Below, piece by piece: positions 50,082-57,923 of a stretch of 64,000 nucleotides of DNA; position 1 is the stretch's first letter, and each line of letters opens with the position of its first letter. The position numbers and the translations under genes were made by a program. The stretch spans positions 620,001 through 684,000 of the forward strand of contig CANMRV010000002.1 in the NCBI GenBank assembly GCA_947500435.1, given 5' to 3'. Origin of the DNA: an uncultured Flavobacteriaceae bacterium. GTDB taxonomy: Bacteria; Bacteroidota; Bacteroidia; Flavobacteriales; Flavobacteriaceae. The notes beneath the pieces were generated by a model, which had not been told where the DNA came from, did not search any database, and saw only the letters and a list, made by a program, of their open reading frames with translations.

Positions 50082-50969
50082 ATGAAGAAGTTAAACCTCC
50101 ATTTATTGATTTTATGCATCTTTTTCTTAGGATGCGGAAAGTCAGACTCCCAAGAACCCGAAATAGCCCAAGAGCAAGAACCTGACCCTATAGATACTTC
50201 AGACATTAAAGATCCAGATGATGCTGATTACTGGAATGATGCAGAATTAATTTGGAGTGATGAATTTGATGGTACTTCTGTTTCGTCAGATAATTGGACT
50301 TTTGAAGATAGGGCAAGTGGTTGGGTAAACAATGAGCTTCAAAATTACCAACTCGAAGGAAATACAGAGGTAAGCGATGGCACTTTGAAAATAACAGCCA
50401 AGAAAAATTCGGACAACACTATCGAAGGGGCTTTTACTTCAGCTCGTATCAACAGTAAGAAATCGTTCAAATACGGCCGCATGGAAATTCGTGCGAAAAT
50501 GCCGGATCACAAAGGCAATGGTCTTTGGCCAGCACTTTGGATGCTAGGCAGTAATATTGAAACGGTTGGATGGCCTGCCTGTGGTGAAATAGATATTATG
50601 GAATATGTGAGCTTTAAACCAAATAAGACCCATTTTTCTATTCATAGTACCGCGAATAACCACACGAATAACACAGAAATCACCTCAGGAGCGGTAGATT
50701 TGGAGACCATCGAAGAAGAGTTTCACACCTTCGGACTTCTATGGTCAGCAAAATATCTAAAGTTCTATCTTGATGATATTGATAACGTGCAGTTTGTCTT
50801 CAGAAGACCAGTGACTTATACAACGGATAGCTGGCCATTTCAGAACAACTTTTACTTTATAATGAATGTTGCTGTAGGCGGTGATTGGGGAGGTCTTGAA
50901 GGGGTTGACACCTCTATCTTTCCTGCTACAATGGAGGTCGACTATGTTAAGGTTTATCAAGTAAAGTAA
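50082..50969 (+). CDS. GH16 endo-glucanase lipoprotein
   Basis: The ATG at 50082 (MKKLNLHLLIL) gives a signal ending FLGCGKSD, a lipoprotein. The GH16 catalytic site is the ExDxxE motif in CGEIDIMEYVS, with FGRMEIRAKMPDHKGNGLWPAL-like strands before it (KYGRMEIRAKMPD). The family hydrolyses beta-1,3 and related glucans; laminarin is a likely substrate in a marine bacterium, by inference. The acidic linker (about residues 20-50) is typical of surface-exposed lipoproteins. A TAAATTTG box lies 14 bases before the start. No TonB or sus genes are adjacent. Confidence 0.9.
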   Translation: MKKLNLHLLILCIFFLGCGKSDSQEPEIAQEQEPDPIDTSDIKDPDDADYWNDAELIWSDEFDGTSVSSDNWTFEDRASGWVNNELQNYQLEGNTEVSDGTLKITAKKNSDNTIEGAFTSARINSKKSFKYGRMEIRAKMPDHKGNGLWPALWMLGSNIETVGWPACGEIDIMEYVSFKPNKTHFSIHSTANNHTNNTEITSGAVDLETIEEEFHTFGLLWSAKYLKFYLDDIDNVQFVFRRPVTYTTDSWPFQNNFYFIMNVAVGGDWGGLEGVDTSIFPATMEVDYVKVYQVK

Positions 50970-51008
50970 TCTTATTTGCTACCTAAAACAGACGACCAAT
51001 TTGTTTTC

Positions 51009-51039
51009 TTGAAACTATGAATGATAATTTTTATCTTTA
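51009..51039 (+). promoter_or_regulatory. Promoter of the Crp-type regulator gene
   Basis: TATCTTTA (51032-51039), 7 of 8 bases of TAnnTTTG, has a TTG (51009-51011) 20 bases upstream. The ATG lies 26 bases downstream, giving a short leader. Confidence 0.42.
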
Positions 51040-51064
51040 AAGAGAACAACTACAACTGTTTTCT

Positions 51065-51640
51065 ATGAAATCCGATGCCTTACGCGCGGTCTATCAGCAT
51101 GAGCTACTTTCCGACGAGGATCTAAAAGCGATTTGCGATGCACATCATGAAATAACTTTCTCCAAAGGTCAACACATTCTTGAAACCGGCACAATTGCCG
51201 ACGGATACATGATTTTGGAAAGCGGATTAATCAGATCGTATGTGATTGATTTCAATGGAAAAGACATCACCACTGACTTTTTTATTCAAAATGGGCTTGT
51301 AATTGAGGTATCCTCACTTTTTCAACGTATTCCTTCTCAGGAGAACATTGAAGCCCTTACGGATTGTACCTGCTGGAAGATAGATTTTCAAGTTTTCCAA
51401 CAGCTGTTTCATTCCATTGAAGGTTTTCGAGAATGGGGTAGGTCTTGGATGTCAAGTAATTTATTTGAATTTAAGCAGCGTTCTGTTTCAATGATTACAG
51501 ATTCTGCCACTGAGCGTTATCATAAATTGATGGAAACCAAACCGGAGGTATTTCAATATTCCTCATTAAAACACATTGCCTCGTATCTAGGAGTGACAAA
51601 CACTTCTTTGAGTCGTATTCGAAAAGAAACTATGAAATGA
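51065..51640 (+). CDS. Crp/Fnr-family transcription regulator
   Basis: A 191-residue protein with an N-terminal cyclic-nucleotide-binding-type barrel (about 15-115: ITFSKGQHILETGTIADGYM and LIRSYVIDFNGKDITTDFFI) and a C-terminal winged helix (LKHIASYLGVTNTSLSRIRKE). Such regulators in Bacteroidota often bind no cyclic nucleotide. Its neighbours are small unrelated genes, so its targets are unknown. The downstream DUF6958-like gene starts 87 bases later. Confidence 0.9.
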   Translation: MKSDALRAVYQHELLSDEDLKAICDAHHEITFSKGQHILETGTIADGYMILESGLIRSYVIDFNGKDITTDFFIQNGLVIEVSSLFQRIPSQENIEALTDCTCWKIDFQVFQQLFHSIEGFREWGRSWMSSNLFEFKQRSVSMITDSATERYHKLMETKPEVFQYSSLKHIASYLGVTNTSLSRIRKETMK

Positions 51641-51726
51641 TACTATTCATTTATTGCCATATGGCAATAAATTTTACTACGGTATTATTTAGATTTGATC
51701 GTACTAATCTTATAAACTGTATTCAA

Positions 51727-52014
51727 ATGTCAGATAACGAAAGAATTATGACCCTTCACCCTCAGGGCAAAACTGGAGTGAATATTTTAAAAAGGCGATA
51801 CGATACCATCAAGGAGTTTATTCTAAAGACAATCAAAGAACATGGAGAGCTTACCTATCAAAACTTGGACAAATTAGCCGTTCAAAAACTAAAGAAGACC
51901 TTTGATGGTAAAATAAGCTGGTATGTTGTAAGCGTTAAGCTTGATTTAGAAGCTAGAAACCTTATCGAACGGATTCCGAATACAAGCCCACATAAATTAA
52001 GACTAGCAAGTTAA
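51727..52014 (+). CDS. DUF6958-like small protein
   Basis: The ATG at 51727 (MSDNERIMTLHPQGKTGVNI) is preferred over one 30 codons upstream, whose N-terminus is atypical. The 95 residues match a winged-helix-like pattern: TIKEFILKTIKEHGELTY, then WYVVSVKLDLEARNLIERIP. I associate this with DUF6958. It may be a DNA-binding or RNA-binding accessory protein, but nothing is known. It precedes the SRPBCC gene by 17 bases. Confidence 0.65.
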   Translation: MSDNERIMTLHPQGKTGVNILKRRYDTIKEFILKTIKEHGELTYQNLDKLAVQKLKKTFDGKISWYVVSVKLDLEARNLIERIPNTSPHKLRLAS

Positions 52015-52031
52015 ACTAAAACCCAATATTT

Positions 52032-52568
52032 ATGAGAATACTGAAAAAAGTTCTAATCGCTTTAGGAGTTTTAATCGCAATTCCATTAATTCTAGCTGCT
52101 TTTACCAAAAAAGAATATGCAGTTGAGAAAGAGGTAACTATAAACAAATCAAAGCAAGAAGTTTTTGATTATATCAAATCATTGAAGAATCAGGAGAAGT
52201 TTAGCAAATGGGCTTCAATGGATCCCGATATGGAAAGAACCTATTCAGGAACTGATGGCACCGTTGGTTTTGTTGCTGGTTGGAAAAGTGATAATCCCGA
52301 TGTTGGGGTAGGAGAGCAGGAAATCATATCCATCAAAAATGGGGAGCGAATTGATTTTGAGTTACGTTTTATGGAGCCCTTTGAAGCTTCTGATAAAGCC
52401 TATATGACTACGGAAAGCGTTGGAAATAATCAAACCAAAGTCAAATGGGGATTTAATGGCCGAATGGATTACCCTATGAACTTCATGATGGTTTTTATGG
52501 ATATGGAAGAAATGATTGGTAATGATTTTGCCATTGGACTGGAGAACCTAAAAGGCAATTTGGAGTAA
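52032..52568 (+). CDS. Membrane-anchored SRPBCC-fold protein
   Basis: A 178-residue protein with one N-terminal helix (VLIALGVLIAIPLILAAFT) and the SRPBCC pattern: VEKEVTINKSKQEVFDYIKS, FSKWASMDPDMERTYSG and TKVKWGFNGRMDYPMNFMM. The same domain plan occurs at 8.35-8.88 kb. Members bind hydrophobic ligands. It starts 17 bases after the DUF6958-like gene, so they are probably co-transcribed. Confidence 0.82.
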   Translation: MRILKKVLIALGVLIAIPLILAAFTKKEYAVEKEVTINKSKQEVFDYIKSLKNQEKFSKWASMDPDMERTYSGTDGTVGFVAGWKSDNPDVGVGEQEIISIKNGERIDFELRFMEPFEASDKAYMTTESVGNNQTKVKWGFNGRMDYPMNFMMVFMDMEEMIGNDFAIGLENLKGNLE

Positions 52569-52617
52569 ATAGATTATAGATACCTTACAAATAATCATTC
52601 TTAATTCATCGCTACTT

Positions 52618-53298
52618 ATGCAAGATGTTCCTTTTTATGTGTCGTTGACCTTTATTTTGACAACGATGCTGACACTTTTTTTGTTCATAAGAGCGACCAA
52701 TTCTCCAAAAGTAGTTGTTTTCGGTTTGATTCTCTGGTTATCTCTTCAAACCTATTTGGCAAATTCCGGTTTTTATCTTGAGGTATCTACAGAACCGTTT
52801 CGTTTCCTTTTGGCAGCACCACCCGCTTTGATGCTTATTCTGGGTGTATTTATATCTAAAAAAGGAAGAACTTGGATTAACACCTTAAGTCTCAAAACCT
52901 TGACCCTGCTTCATATCGTTAGAATTCCTGTTGAAATTGTTTTGTACTGGTTCTTTTTGTCTAAAATGCTTCCGGAGTTAATGACATTTTCAGGACGGAA
53001 TTTTGATATCCTAGCTGGCATTACCGCTCCCATTATTTACTACCTCGTTTTCTGGAGAAAGACTGTAGGGAAGAAGGGACTGTTAATTTGGAATATTGTT
53101 TGCCTAGGCCTTTTGCTAAGCATTATTTTCAACGCAATTCTGTCAGTACCTATTCCCATTCAACAATTTGCATTTAATCAACCCAACGTAGCTATTCTTC
53201 ATTTCCCTCTAGTATGGCTGCCCACTTTTGTTGTGCCTGTGGTACTGTTTTCGCATTTTGTAGCTATCTATAGGCTATCGTTTCCAAGAAATTCTTAA
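52618..53298 (+). CDS. Uncharacterised multi-pass membrane protein
   Basis: A 226-residue protein with about seven hydrophobic segments (FILTTMLTLFLFIRA, LLAAPPALMLILGVFI, IVCLGLLLSIIFNAILSVPI and others) and few charges between them. I recognise no family. It follows the SRPBCC gene by 50 bases on the same strand and precedes the Sua5-type gene, whose own promoter box lies just after its stop. Confidence 0.62.
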   Translation: MQDVPFYVSLTFILTTMLTLFLFIRATNSPKVVVFGLILWLSLQTYLANSGFYLEVSTEPFRFLLAAPPALMLILGVFISKKGRTWINTLSLKTLTLLHIVRIPVEIVLYWFFLSKMLPELMTFSGRNFDILAGITAPIIYYLVFWRKTVGKKGLLIWNIVCLGLLLSIIFNAILSVPIPIQQFAFNQPNVAILHFPLVWLPTFVVPVVLFSHFVAIYRLSFPRNS

Positions 53299-53306
53299 AT
53301 AACGAC

Positions 53307-53314
53307 TAACTTTG
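53307..53314 (+). promoter_or_regulatory. -7 box of the Sua5/YrdC-type gene
   Basis: TAACTTTG matches the Bacteroidota TAnnTTTG consensus exactly, 21 bases before the ATG at 53336. No clear -33 element is seen. Confidence 0.4.
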
Positions 53315-53335
53315 CAATGAAGATCTTGTTGCAAT

Positions 53336-53956
53336 ATGTCCGAATTCGTTAAAATATATGAAGAGAATCCCAATCCCAAAGAAATCAGGAAGGTGGTGGA
53401 TATTTTGCGTAAGGGCGGATTGGTTATTTATCCGACGGATACGGTTTACGGACTCGGTTGCGATATTACAAATATCAAAGCTTTGGAAAGAATTGCGCGT
53501 ATCAAAGGCATAAAGCTAGAGAAAGCCAATTGGTCTTTTATTTGTGCTGATTTGAGTAATCTTTCTGACTATGTGCGACAAATAGACACAAGGACTTTTA
53601 AAATTTTAAAACGTGCTCTTCCCGGTCCCTATACCTTTGTACTTCCTGGAAATAGTAACCTTCCGAAGGTTTTCAAAAAGAAAAAGACTGTAGGTATTCG
53701 CGTTCCTGACAATTCAATTGCCAAGGCTTTGGTTGAAGAACTTGGTAACCCGATAATATCTACCTCGATTCGAGATGAAGATGAATTGTTAGAATACACT
53801 ACAGACCCAAGTTTGATATTCGAAAAATGGGAAAAACTTGTTGATATAGTAATTGACGGAGGGTATGGTGATAATACGGCCTCAACGGTTATTGACCTTT
53901 CGCAAGGAGAACCAGAGGTGTTGCGTGAAGGAAAAGGTAGTTTGGATATTCTTTAA
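53336..53956 (+). CDS. L-threonylcarbamoyladenylate synthase-type protein (Sua5/YciO/YrdC)
   Basis: A 206-residue protein with the YrdC fold: GGLVIYPTDTVYGLGCDI, IARIKGIKLEKANWSFICAD, RALPGPYTFVLPGNSNLP, VGIRVPDNSIAKALV and the C-terminal ASTVIDLSQGEPEVLREG. The family makes threonylcarbamoyl-AMP for tRNA t6A37 modification; the shorter YciO-type members may have another activity. It ends before a bidirectional terminator. Confidence 0.88.
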   Translation: MSEFVKIYEENPNPKEIRKVVDILRKGGLVIYPTDTVYGLGCDITNIKALERIARIKGIKLEKANWSFICADLSNLSDYVRQIDTRTFKILKRALPGPYTFVLPGNSNLPKVFKKKKTVGIRVPDNSIAKALVEELGNPIISTSIRDEDELLEYTTDPSLIFEKWEKLVDIVIDGGYGDNTASTVIDLSQGEPEVLREGKGSLDIL

Positions 53957-53979
53957 GAGACAAGAAAAAAAGCTGAATA

Positions 53980-54013
53980 AAAAATGCCATTGCAATAAAG
54001 CAATGGCATTTTT
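53980..54013. terminator. Bidirectional terminator
   Basis: Arms AAAAATGCCATTGC and GCAATGGCATTTTT are perfect 14-base complements around the loop AATAAA. It is located between the Sua5-type gene and the convergent OmpA gene. Confidence 0.85.
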
Positions 54014-54022
54014 ACTATTTTC

Positions 54023-54060
54023 TAACGTCTAACGTCTAACGTCTAACGTCTAACGTCTAA
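54023..54060. repeat. 7-bp tandem repeat TAACGTC
   Basis: Five complete copies of TAACGTC and a partial sixth lie between the terminator and the OmpA gene. The repeat overlaps the last three bases of that gene: the stop TAG on the minus strand is formed by the edge of the repeat. Confidence 0.93.
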
Positions 54061-54911
54061 TTATTAATAGCAGGATCTTTCATTCCCTCTTCAATCATGC
54101 TATAGAACTGATCGATTTTTGGAAGAACCACAATTCTTGTTCTTCTGTTCTTCGATTTCTCTGTCGTTGAAACAGGAACATATTCTGCTCTACCTGCAGC
54201 AGTCATGCGTTTAGGGTCTACGTTGTAATCGTTTTGTAAAATACGAACTACTGCCGTGGCACGTTTTACACTTAAATCCCAGTTGTCTAAAATATTACCT
54301 TTTCTACCGTAAGGAACATCATCGGTATGACCTTCTACCATAAATTCAAAATCAGGTTTGTTGTTCACAACTTGAGCAACTTTTCCTAAAACTGTTTTCG
54401 CCCTACTAGTAATGTTATAACTTCCGCTGCTGAACAACAATTTATCGGAGATAGAAACGAAAACAACTCCTTTTTCAACGCTAATTTCGATATCCTCATC
54501 ATCTAAATTACCCAAAACACCTTTTAAACTCTGTACCAAAGAAAGGTTTACAGAATCTCTTCGTGTGATGGCATCGTTTAACTTGCGAATAGTAAGGTCT
54601 TTTTCTTGAAGACTCTCAAGAGATTTCTCTAAGTTCTCAGCACCTTTTGTGGTCAAGGTGGTCAGGTTACCCATATTATTGATAAGCTCTTGATTGTTTG
54701 CTTTCAAAAATGTGTTTTGGTCTTCCAAGGTCTGCATTCTTGAAGTTGCTGTAGCTTTCTCTTCTAAACACGTGTTTAACTTTACCGTTGCTGAGTTTAG
54801 CAAATCTTGAGCCTCTTTTGCTTTGGCCTCCATTTCAGCAAATTTCTTTTGTGATACACAAGAAGATAACAGTAAGGTAACTCCCAATGCGCCTAAAATC
54901 AGTTTTTTCAT
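54057..54911 (-). CDS. OmpA-family lipoprotein
   Basis: A 284-residue lipoprotein (VTLLLSSC). A coiled coil (about 20-120, ending TLTTKGAENLEKSLESLQEK) is followed by an OmpA/MotB-type peptidoglycan-binding domain with FMVEGHTDDVPYG, NWDLSVKRATAVVRIL and the basic KSKNRRTRIVVLPK. It tethers the outer membrane to the cell wall. A shorter, degenerate paralogue is encoded at 43.25-44.02 kb. The stop codon overlaps a TAACGTC tandem repeat. Confidence 0.9.
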   Translation of the reverse strand: MKKLILGALGVTLLLSSCVSQKKFAEMEAKAKEAQDLLNSATVKLNTCLEEKATATSRMQTLEDQNTFLKANNQELINNMGNLTTLTTKGAENLEKSLESLQEKDLTIRKLNDAITRRDSVNLSLVQSLKGVLGNLDDEDIEISVEKGVVFVSISDKLLFSSGSYNITSRAKTVLGKVAQVVNNKPDFEFMVEGHTDDVPYGRKGNILDNWDLSVKRATAVVRILQNDYNVDPKRMTAAGRAEYVPVSTTEKSKNRRTRIVVLPKIDQFYSMIEEGMKDPAINN

Positions 54912-55015
54912 AATGATGTTACTTAAATATTTATTAAAAATGTTATTTGTTTAAAAATGGTTTGTTCTTGTTCAAAATTAGAGAAAATACTAGTACGATG
55001 TTTTTTTAATACTAG

Positions 55016-56017
55016 TTAATCTTTTTCTAAAACTTTAAAAACATTCTCTTGATGTACGAAGTGAGACCATACAATGGACTTCTTTGCATAATAATTTAAT
55101 ATAAAATTAGCTTTTTCCCTTTTACGGTACATCTTGGTGAAATGTTTGTAAAAGCTTAGATGAGCTTTTATAATGGCGATGCAGTGCATAAACTTCAATT
55201 GAAAGATAAAACGTAAAGCGGCTACAGCGTCTAAAACCAGTCGTATGAAAATAATCAAAAAAGCTTTTCTTCGAGGAAGGTTTTTTGTAATAGAGAACAA
55301 AGAATTTCTAAAGTTAAGAAAGGTCTTTCTAGGGTTCATGTTACTTAGTGTAGAACCTCCTAAATGATAGACTTTTGACGTTCCGACATAATATACTTTA
55401 TGACCCGCATTCTTTGCTCGCCAGCATAAATCTACTTCTTCCTGGTGGGCGAAATAATCTTCATCAAATCCGCCTAAATCAAAAAAGACATCACTTTTGA
55501 TGAACATACAAGCCCCTGTCGCCCAAAAAATTTCACGTACATCATCATATTGACCTTCATCTTTTTCGAGGGATTGAAAAATGCGTCCACGACAGAAAGG
55601 GTAACCTAGTTGGTCTATAAAACCACCTGCTGCACCGGCGTATTCAAAGTAATCCTTCTTCTTTACATCCAAGATTTTAGGTTGAAGAATGGAGGCTTCA
55701 GGTAAATCTTTAAAGGTCTTTTTTATAGACACCAGCCAGTTTGGTGTGACTTCTACATCTGAATTGAGAAGGCAATATACATCTGCATCAATGTGGGTTA
55801 GGGCATCATTATAGCCCTTTGCGAATCCTCCATTAATTGAATTTTCAACAATCTTGATTTTTGGGTAATTGGCTTTTACAAAAGCAACCGAATCATCTGA
55901 AGAAGCATTGTCGGCAACATAAATTTCTGCTCCGTCAGAATACTCCATTACTGCAGGAAGGTAACTTTCTAATAGTCCCTTTCCATTCCAGTTTAGTATG
56001 ACGACAGCTATGCGCAA
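55016..56017 (-). CDS. Family 2 glycosyltransferase, TTG start
   Basis: A 333-residue GT2 enzyme: VVILNWNGKGLLESYLPAV at the N-terminus, the nucleotide-sugar site VADNASSDDSVA, CLLNSDVEVTPN as the DxD-like motif, and GGFDEDYFAHQEEVDLCWRA. A C-terminal hydrophobic part (KAFLIIFIRLVLDAVAALRF) suggests membrane association. It transfers sugar to cell surface polysaccharide or lipid. The start is TTG at 56017; the in-frame stop at 56030 upstream leaves no ATG, and the position coincides with the family start. Confidence 0.88.
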   Translation of the reverse strand: MRIAVVILNWNGKGLLESYLPAVMEYSDGAEIYVADNASSDDSVAFVKANYPKIKIVENSINGGFAKGYNDALTHIDADVYCLLNSDVEVTPNWLVSIKKTFKDLPEASILQPKILDVKKKDYFEYAGAAGGFIDQLGYPFCRGRIFQSLEKDEGQYDDVREIFWATGACMFIKSDVFFDLGGFDEDYFAHQEEVDLCWRAKNAGHKVYYVGTSKVYHLGGSTLSNMNPRKTFLNFRNSLFSITKNLPRRKAFLIIFIRLVLDAVAALRFIFQLKFMHCIAIIKAHLSFYKHFTKMYRKREKANFILNYYAKKSIVWSHFVHQENVFKVLEKD

Positions 56018-56029
56018 AACGATGGCAAA

Positions 56030-56476
56030 TTAACGGTTAAAATCAGGAATATCCTTTAGAAACGAATACTTTTCTTGTTCAAAATCCATTTTGCAATAAA
56101 AATGCTCTAATCCGTTGGTAACCATTAAGTAATTCGCCTTTAAGTTCATATTGTATTGAGCAATTTGATTGAACGTAGTCTGGCTAATCGAAATTTCAGG
56201 GGCTTTACATTCTATCAAAACTTCTATGCTTCCGTCGGAATTAAACACAACAATGTCATATCTCTTTTTTAATCCGTTAATAGTCAATTGTTTTTCAACA
56301 TTGATTAATGAGCTTGGATATTTCTTTTCCGAAATTAAATAGTGGACAAGATGCTGTCGCACCCATTCTTCAGGTTGTAAAACCACAAACTTTTTGCGAA
56401 TGACATCGAAAATCTGGACTTTATTTTCGCTATTTTTGAAACGGAACTGGTATGCTGGAAAATTCAGTTGAAGCAT
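56030..56476 (-). CDS. HSDR_N-type nuclease-fold protein
   Basis: A 148-residue protein matching the type I restriction enzyme R N-terminal domain (PF13588-type): QPEEWVRQHLVHYLISEKKY, KKRYDIVVFNSDGSIEVLIE and CKAPEISISQ. This retains the D...ExK nuclease core (D-I-V, then E-C-K). No helicase or HsdM/HsdS genes are near, so this is not a restriction system. The same stand-alone gene is, to my knowledge, often placed next to holA in Bacteroidota. Its ATG is 26 bases from the divergent holA start. Confidence 0.85.
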   Translation of the reverse strand: MLQLNFPAYQFRFKNSENKVQIFDVIRKKFVVLQPEEWVRQHLVHYLISEKKYPSSLINVEKQLTINGLKKRYDIVVFNSDGSIEVLIECKAPEISISQTTFNQIAQYNMNLKANYLMVTNGLEHFYCKMDFEQEKYSFLKDIPDFNR

Positions 56477-56502
56477 GCCACAAATTTGATGATTTTTTTT
56501 GG

Positions 56503-57504
56503 ATGGATGAAGTAAAACAGATAGTTAAGGATATCAAGGATGGCAACATCAAACCTATATATCTACTGACAGGTGAAGAACCGTACTACATTGACCGCAT
56601 CTCGGAATTCATTGAAAAGAATGTTCTGGCGGAAGAAGAGCGCGGTTTCAATCAGATGGTACTTTATGGAAAGGATGTAACTGTAGAAGACATTGTTGGC
56701 AATGCGAAACGATTTCCGATGATGGCTGAAAGACAAGTGGTTATCGTTAAGGAAGCACAGCATTTGGCTAGAACAATTGACAAGTTGAGCTCGTATGCCG
56801 AAAATCCCCAACCTTCCACGGTGTTGGTACTTTGCTACAAATATAGCAAGTTTGACAAACGGAAAAAAGTATATAAGCAGATCAAGAAAACAGGTGTCGT
56901 TTTCGAAAGCAAGAAACTTTATGAAAATAAAGTTTCCGATTGGATTCGGAAAGTTCTTCAGGGAAAAGGGTATCGCATCACTCCAAAAGCTTCCAGCTTG
57001 TTGGTTGAGTTCTTAGGAACTGACTTGAGCAAAATAAACAACGAATTGGAAAAACTACAATTGGTTCTTCCGAAAGAAAAGGAAATTACACCCTTAGATA
57101 TTGAGGAAAACATCGGTATCAGCAAGGACTATAATAATTTTGAACTGAAGAAAGCAATAGGGGAGCGCAATGTGGTAAAAGCGACTAGAATTCTGAATTA
57201 CTTCGCTCAAAATCCGAAGGACAACCCGTTTGTGGTAACAATTACTTTGCTAAATACTTTTTTCACGCAATTACTAAAGTATCATGGTATGAAAGACCAT
57301 AATCCGAAGAGTGTTGCCAGTGCCTTGGGTATCAATCCTTATTTTGTACGTGAATATCAAGTAGCTGCAAAAAACTACCCAATGAAAAAGGTTAGCACAA
57401 TTGTTTCAAGTTTACGAGAGCTTGACCTAAAAGGAAAAGGGGTAGGCTCTGCAAACATATCGCAAGCCGATTTGTTGAAAGAACTCCTAGTAAAGGTTAT
57501 CTAA
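56503..57504 (+). CDS. holA: DNA polymerase III delta subunit
   Basis: The ATG at 56503 (MDEVKQIVKDIKDGN) is the natural start; an upstream ATG adds 17 atypical residues. About 333 residues follow the HolA pattern: PIYLLTGEEPYYIDRISEF, NAKRFPMMAERQVVIVKEAQ, and AFGKALSTVLVLCYKYSKFD-like segments (STVLVLCYKYSKFDKRKK). It is the clamp-loader subunit that opens the sliding clamp. The HSDR_N gene lies divergently at 26 bases, and the stop abuts the convergent DoxX gene. Confidence 0.92.
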   Translation: MDEVKQIVKDIKDGNIKPIYLLTGEEPYYIDRISEFIEKNVLAEEERGFNQMVLYGKDVTVEDIVGNAKRFPMMAERQVVIVKEAQHLARTIDKLSSYAENPQPSTVLVLCYKYSKFDKRKKVYKQIKKTGVVFESKKLYENKVSDWIRKVLQGKGYRITPKASSLLVEFLGTDLSKINNELEKLQLVLPKEKEITPLDIEENIGISKDYNNFELKKAIGERNVVKATRILNYFAQNPKDNPFVVTITLLNTFFTQLLKYHGMKDHNPKSVASALGINPYFVREYQVAAKNYPMKKVSTIVSSLRELDLKGKGVGSANISQADLLKELLVKVI

Positions 57505-57882
57505 TCACTTTCTATCAATACTATATTTACCGGGGCCTAAAAGGATTATGGCTACAAAAATCACTAAAAACAGAAGTGCCTTTTCCTTTTTGCCAAATGG
57601 GTCGGTTGCATGAGCTATTGCCGCTGCAACTAGCATTGTAATGGCGGGAAGTATTGCTGCCCAACGTGTTTTAAATCCGATAATTATAAGGATTGGGCAC
57701 ACAAATTCCGCTAGTACAGCTAGGAATAAAGTTGGTGTCGGACCAATGCCAATGGGGTCTCCAAACTCAAAGTTGCCACTAATCATTTTTTGGAATTTCG
57801 GAATACCATGAGTAAGCAAAAATGCTGATGATGCAATGCGCAACAAGGCTAATCCAATATCATTTTTTAAGTTAGAAGTCAT
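57505..57882 (-). CDS. DoxX-family membrane protein
   Basis: A 125-residue protein with four hydrophobic segments in the DoxX order: GLALLRIASSAFLLTHGIPK, ALFLAVLAEFVCPILII-type segment, AAILPAITMLVAAAIAHATD and LLFLVIFVAIILLGPGKYSID. DoxX-like proteins act in thiol redox or quinone-linked processes in the inner membrane. It ends one base from the convergent holA stop. Confidence 0.88.
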   Translation of the reverse strand: MTSNLKNDIGLALLRIASSAFLLTHGIPKFQKMISGNFEFGDPIGIGPTPTLFLAVLAEFVCPILIIIGFKTRWAAILPAITMLVAAAIAHATDPFGKKEKALLFLVIFVAIILLGPGKYSIDRK

Positions 57883-57923
57883 TTGTGTGAGGTTTGAATT
57901 TGTATAAAAGTAGGATTAAATTT

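Noticed and set aside
54023..54060. Short regular repeat that could suggest a CRISPR array.
   Set aside because: The units are 7 bases with no spacers; it is a simple tandem repeat.
56030..56476. HSDR_N domain as part of a type I restriction system.
   Set aside because: The protein has no helicase part and no hsdM or hsdS is nearby; the gene is paired with holA instead.
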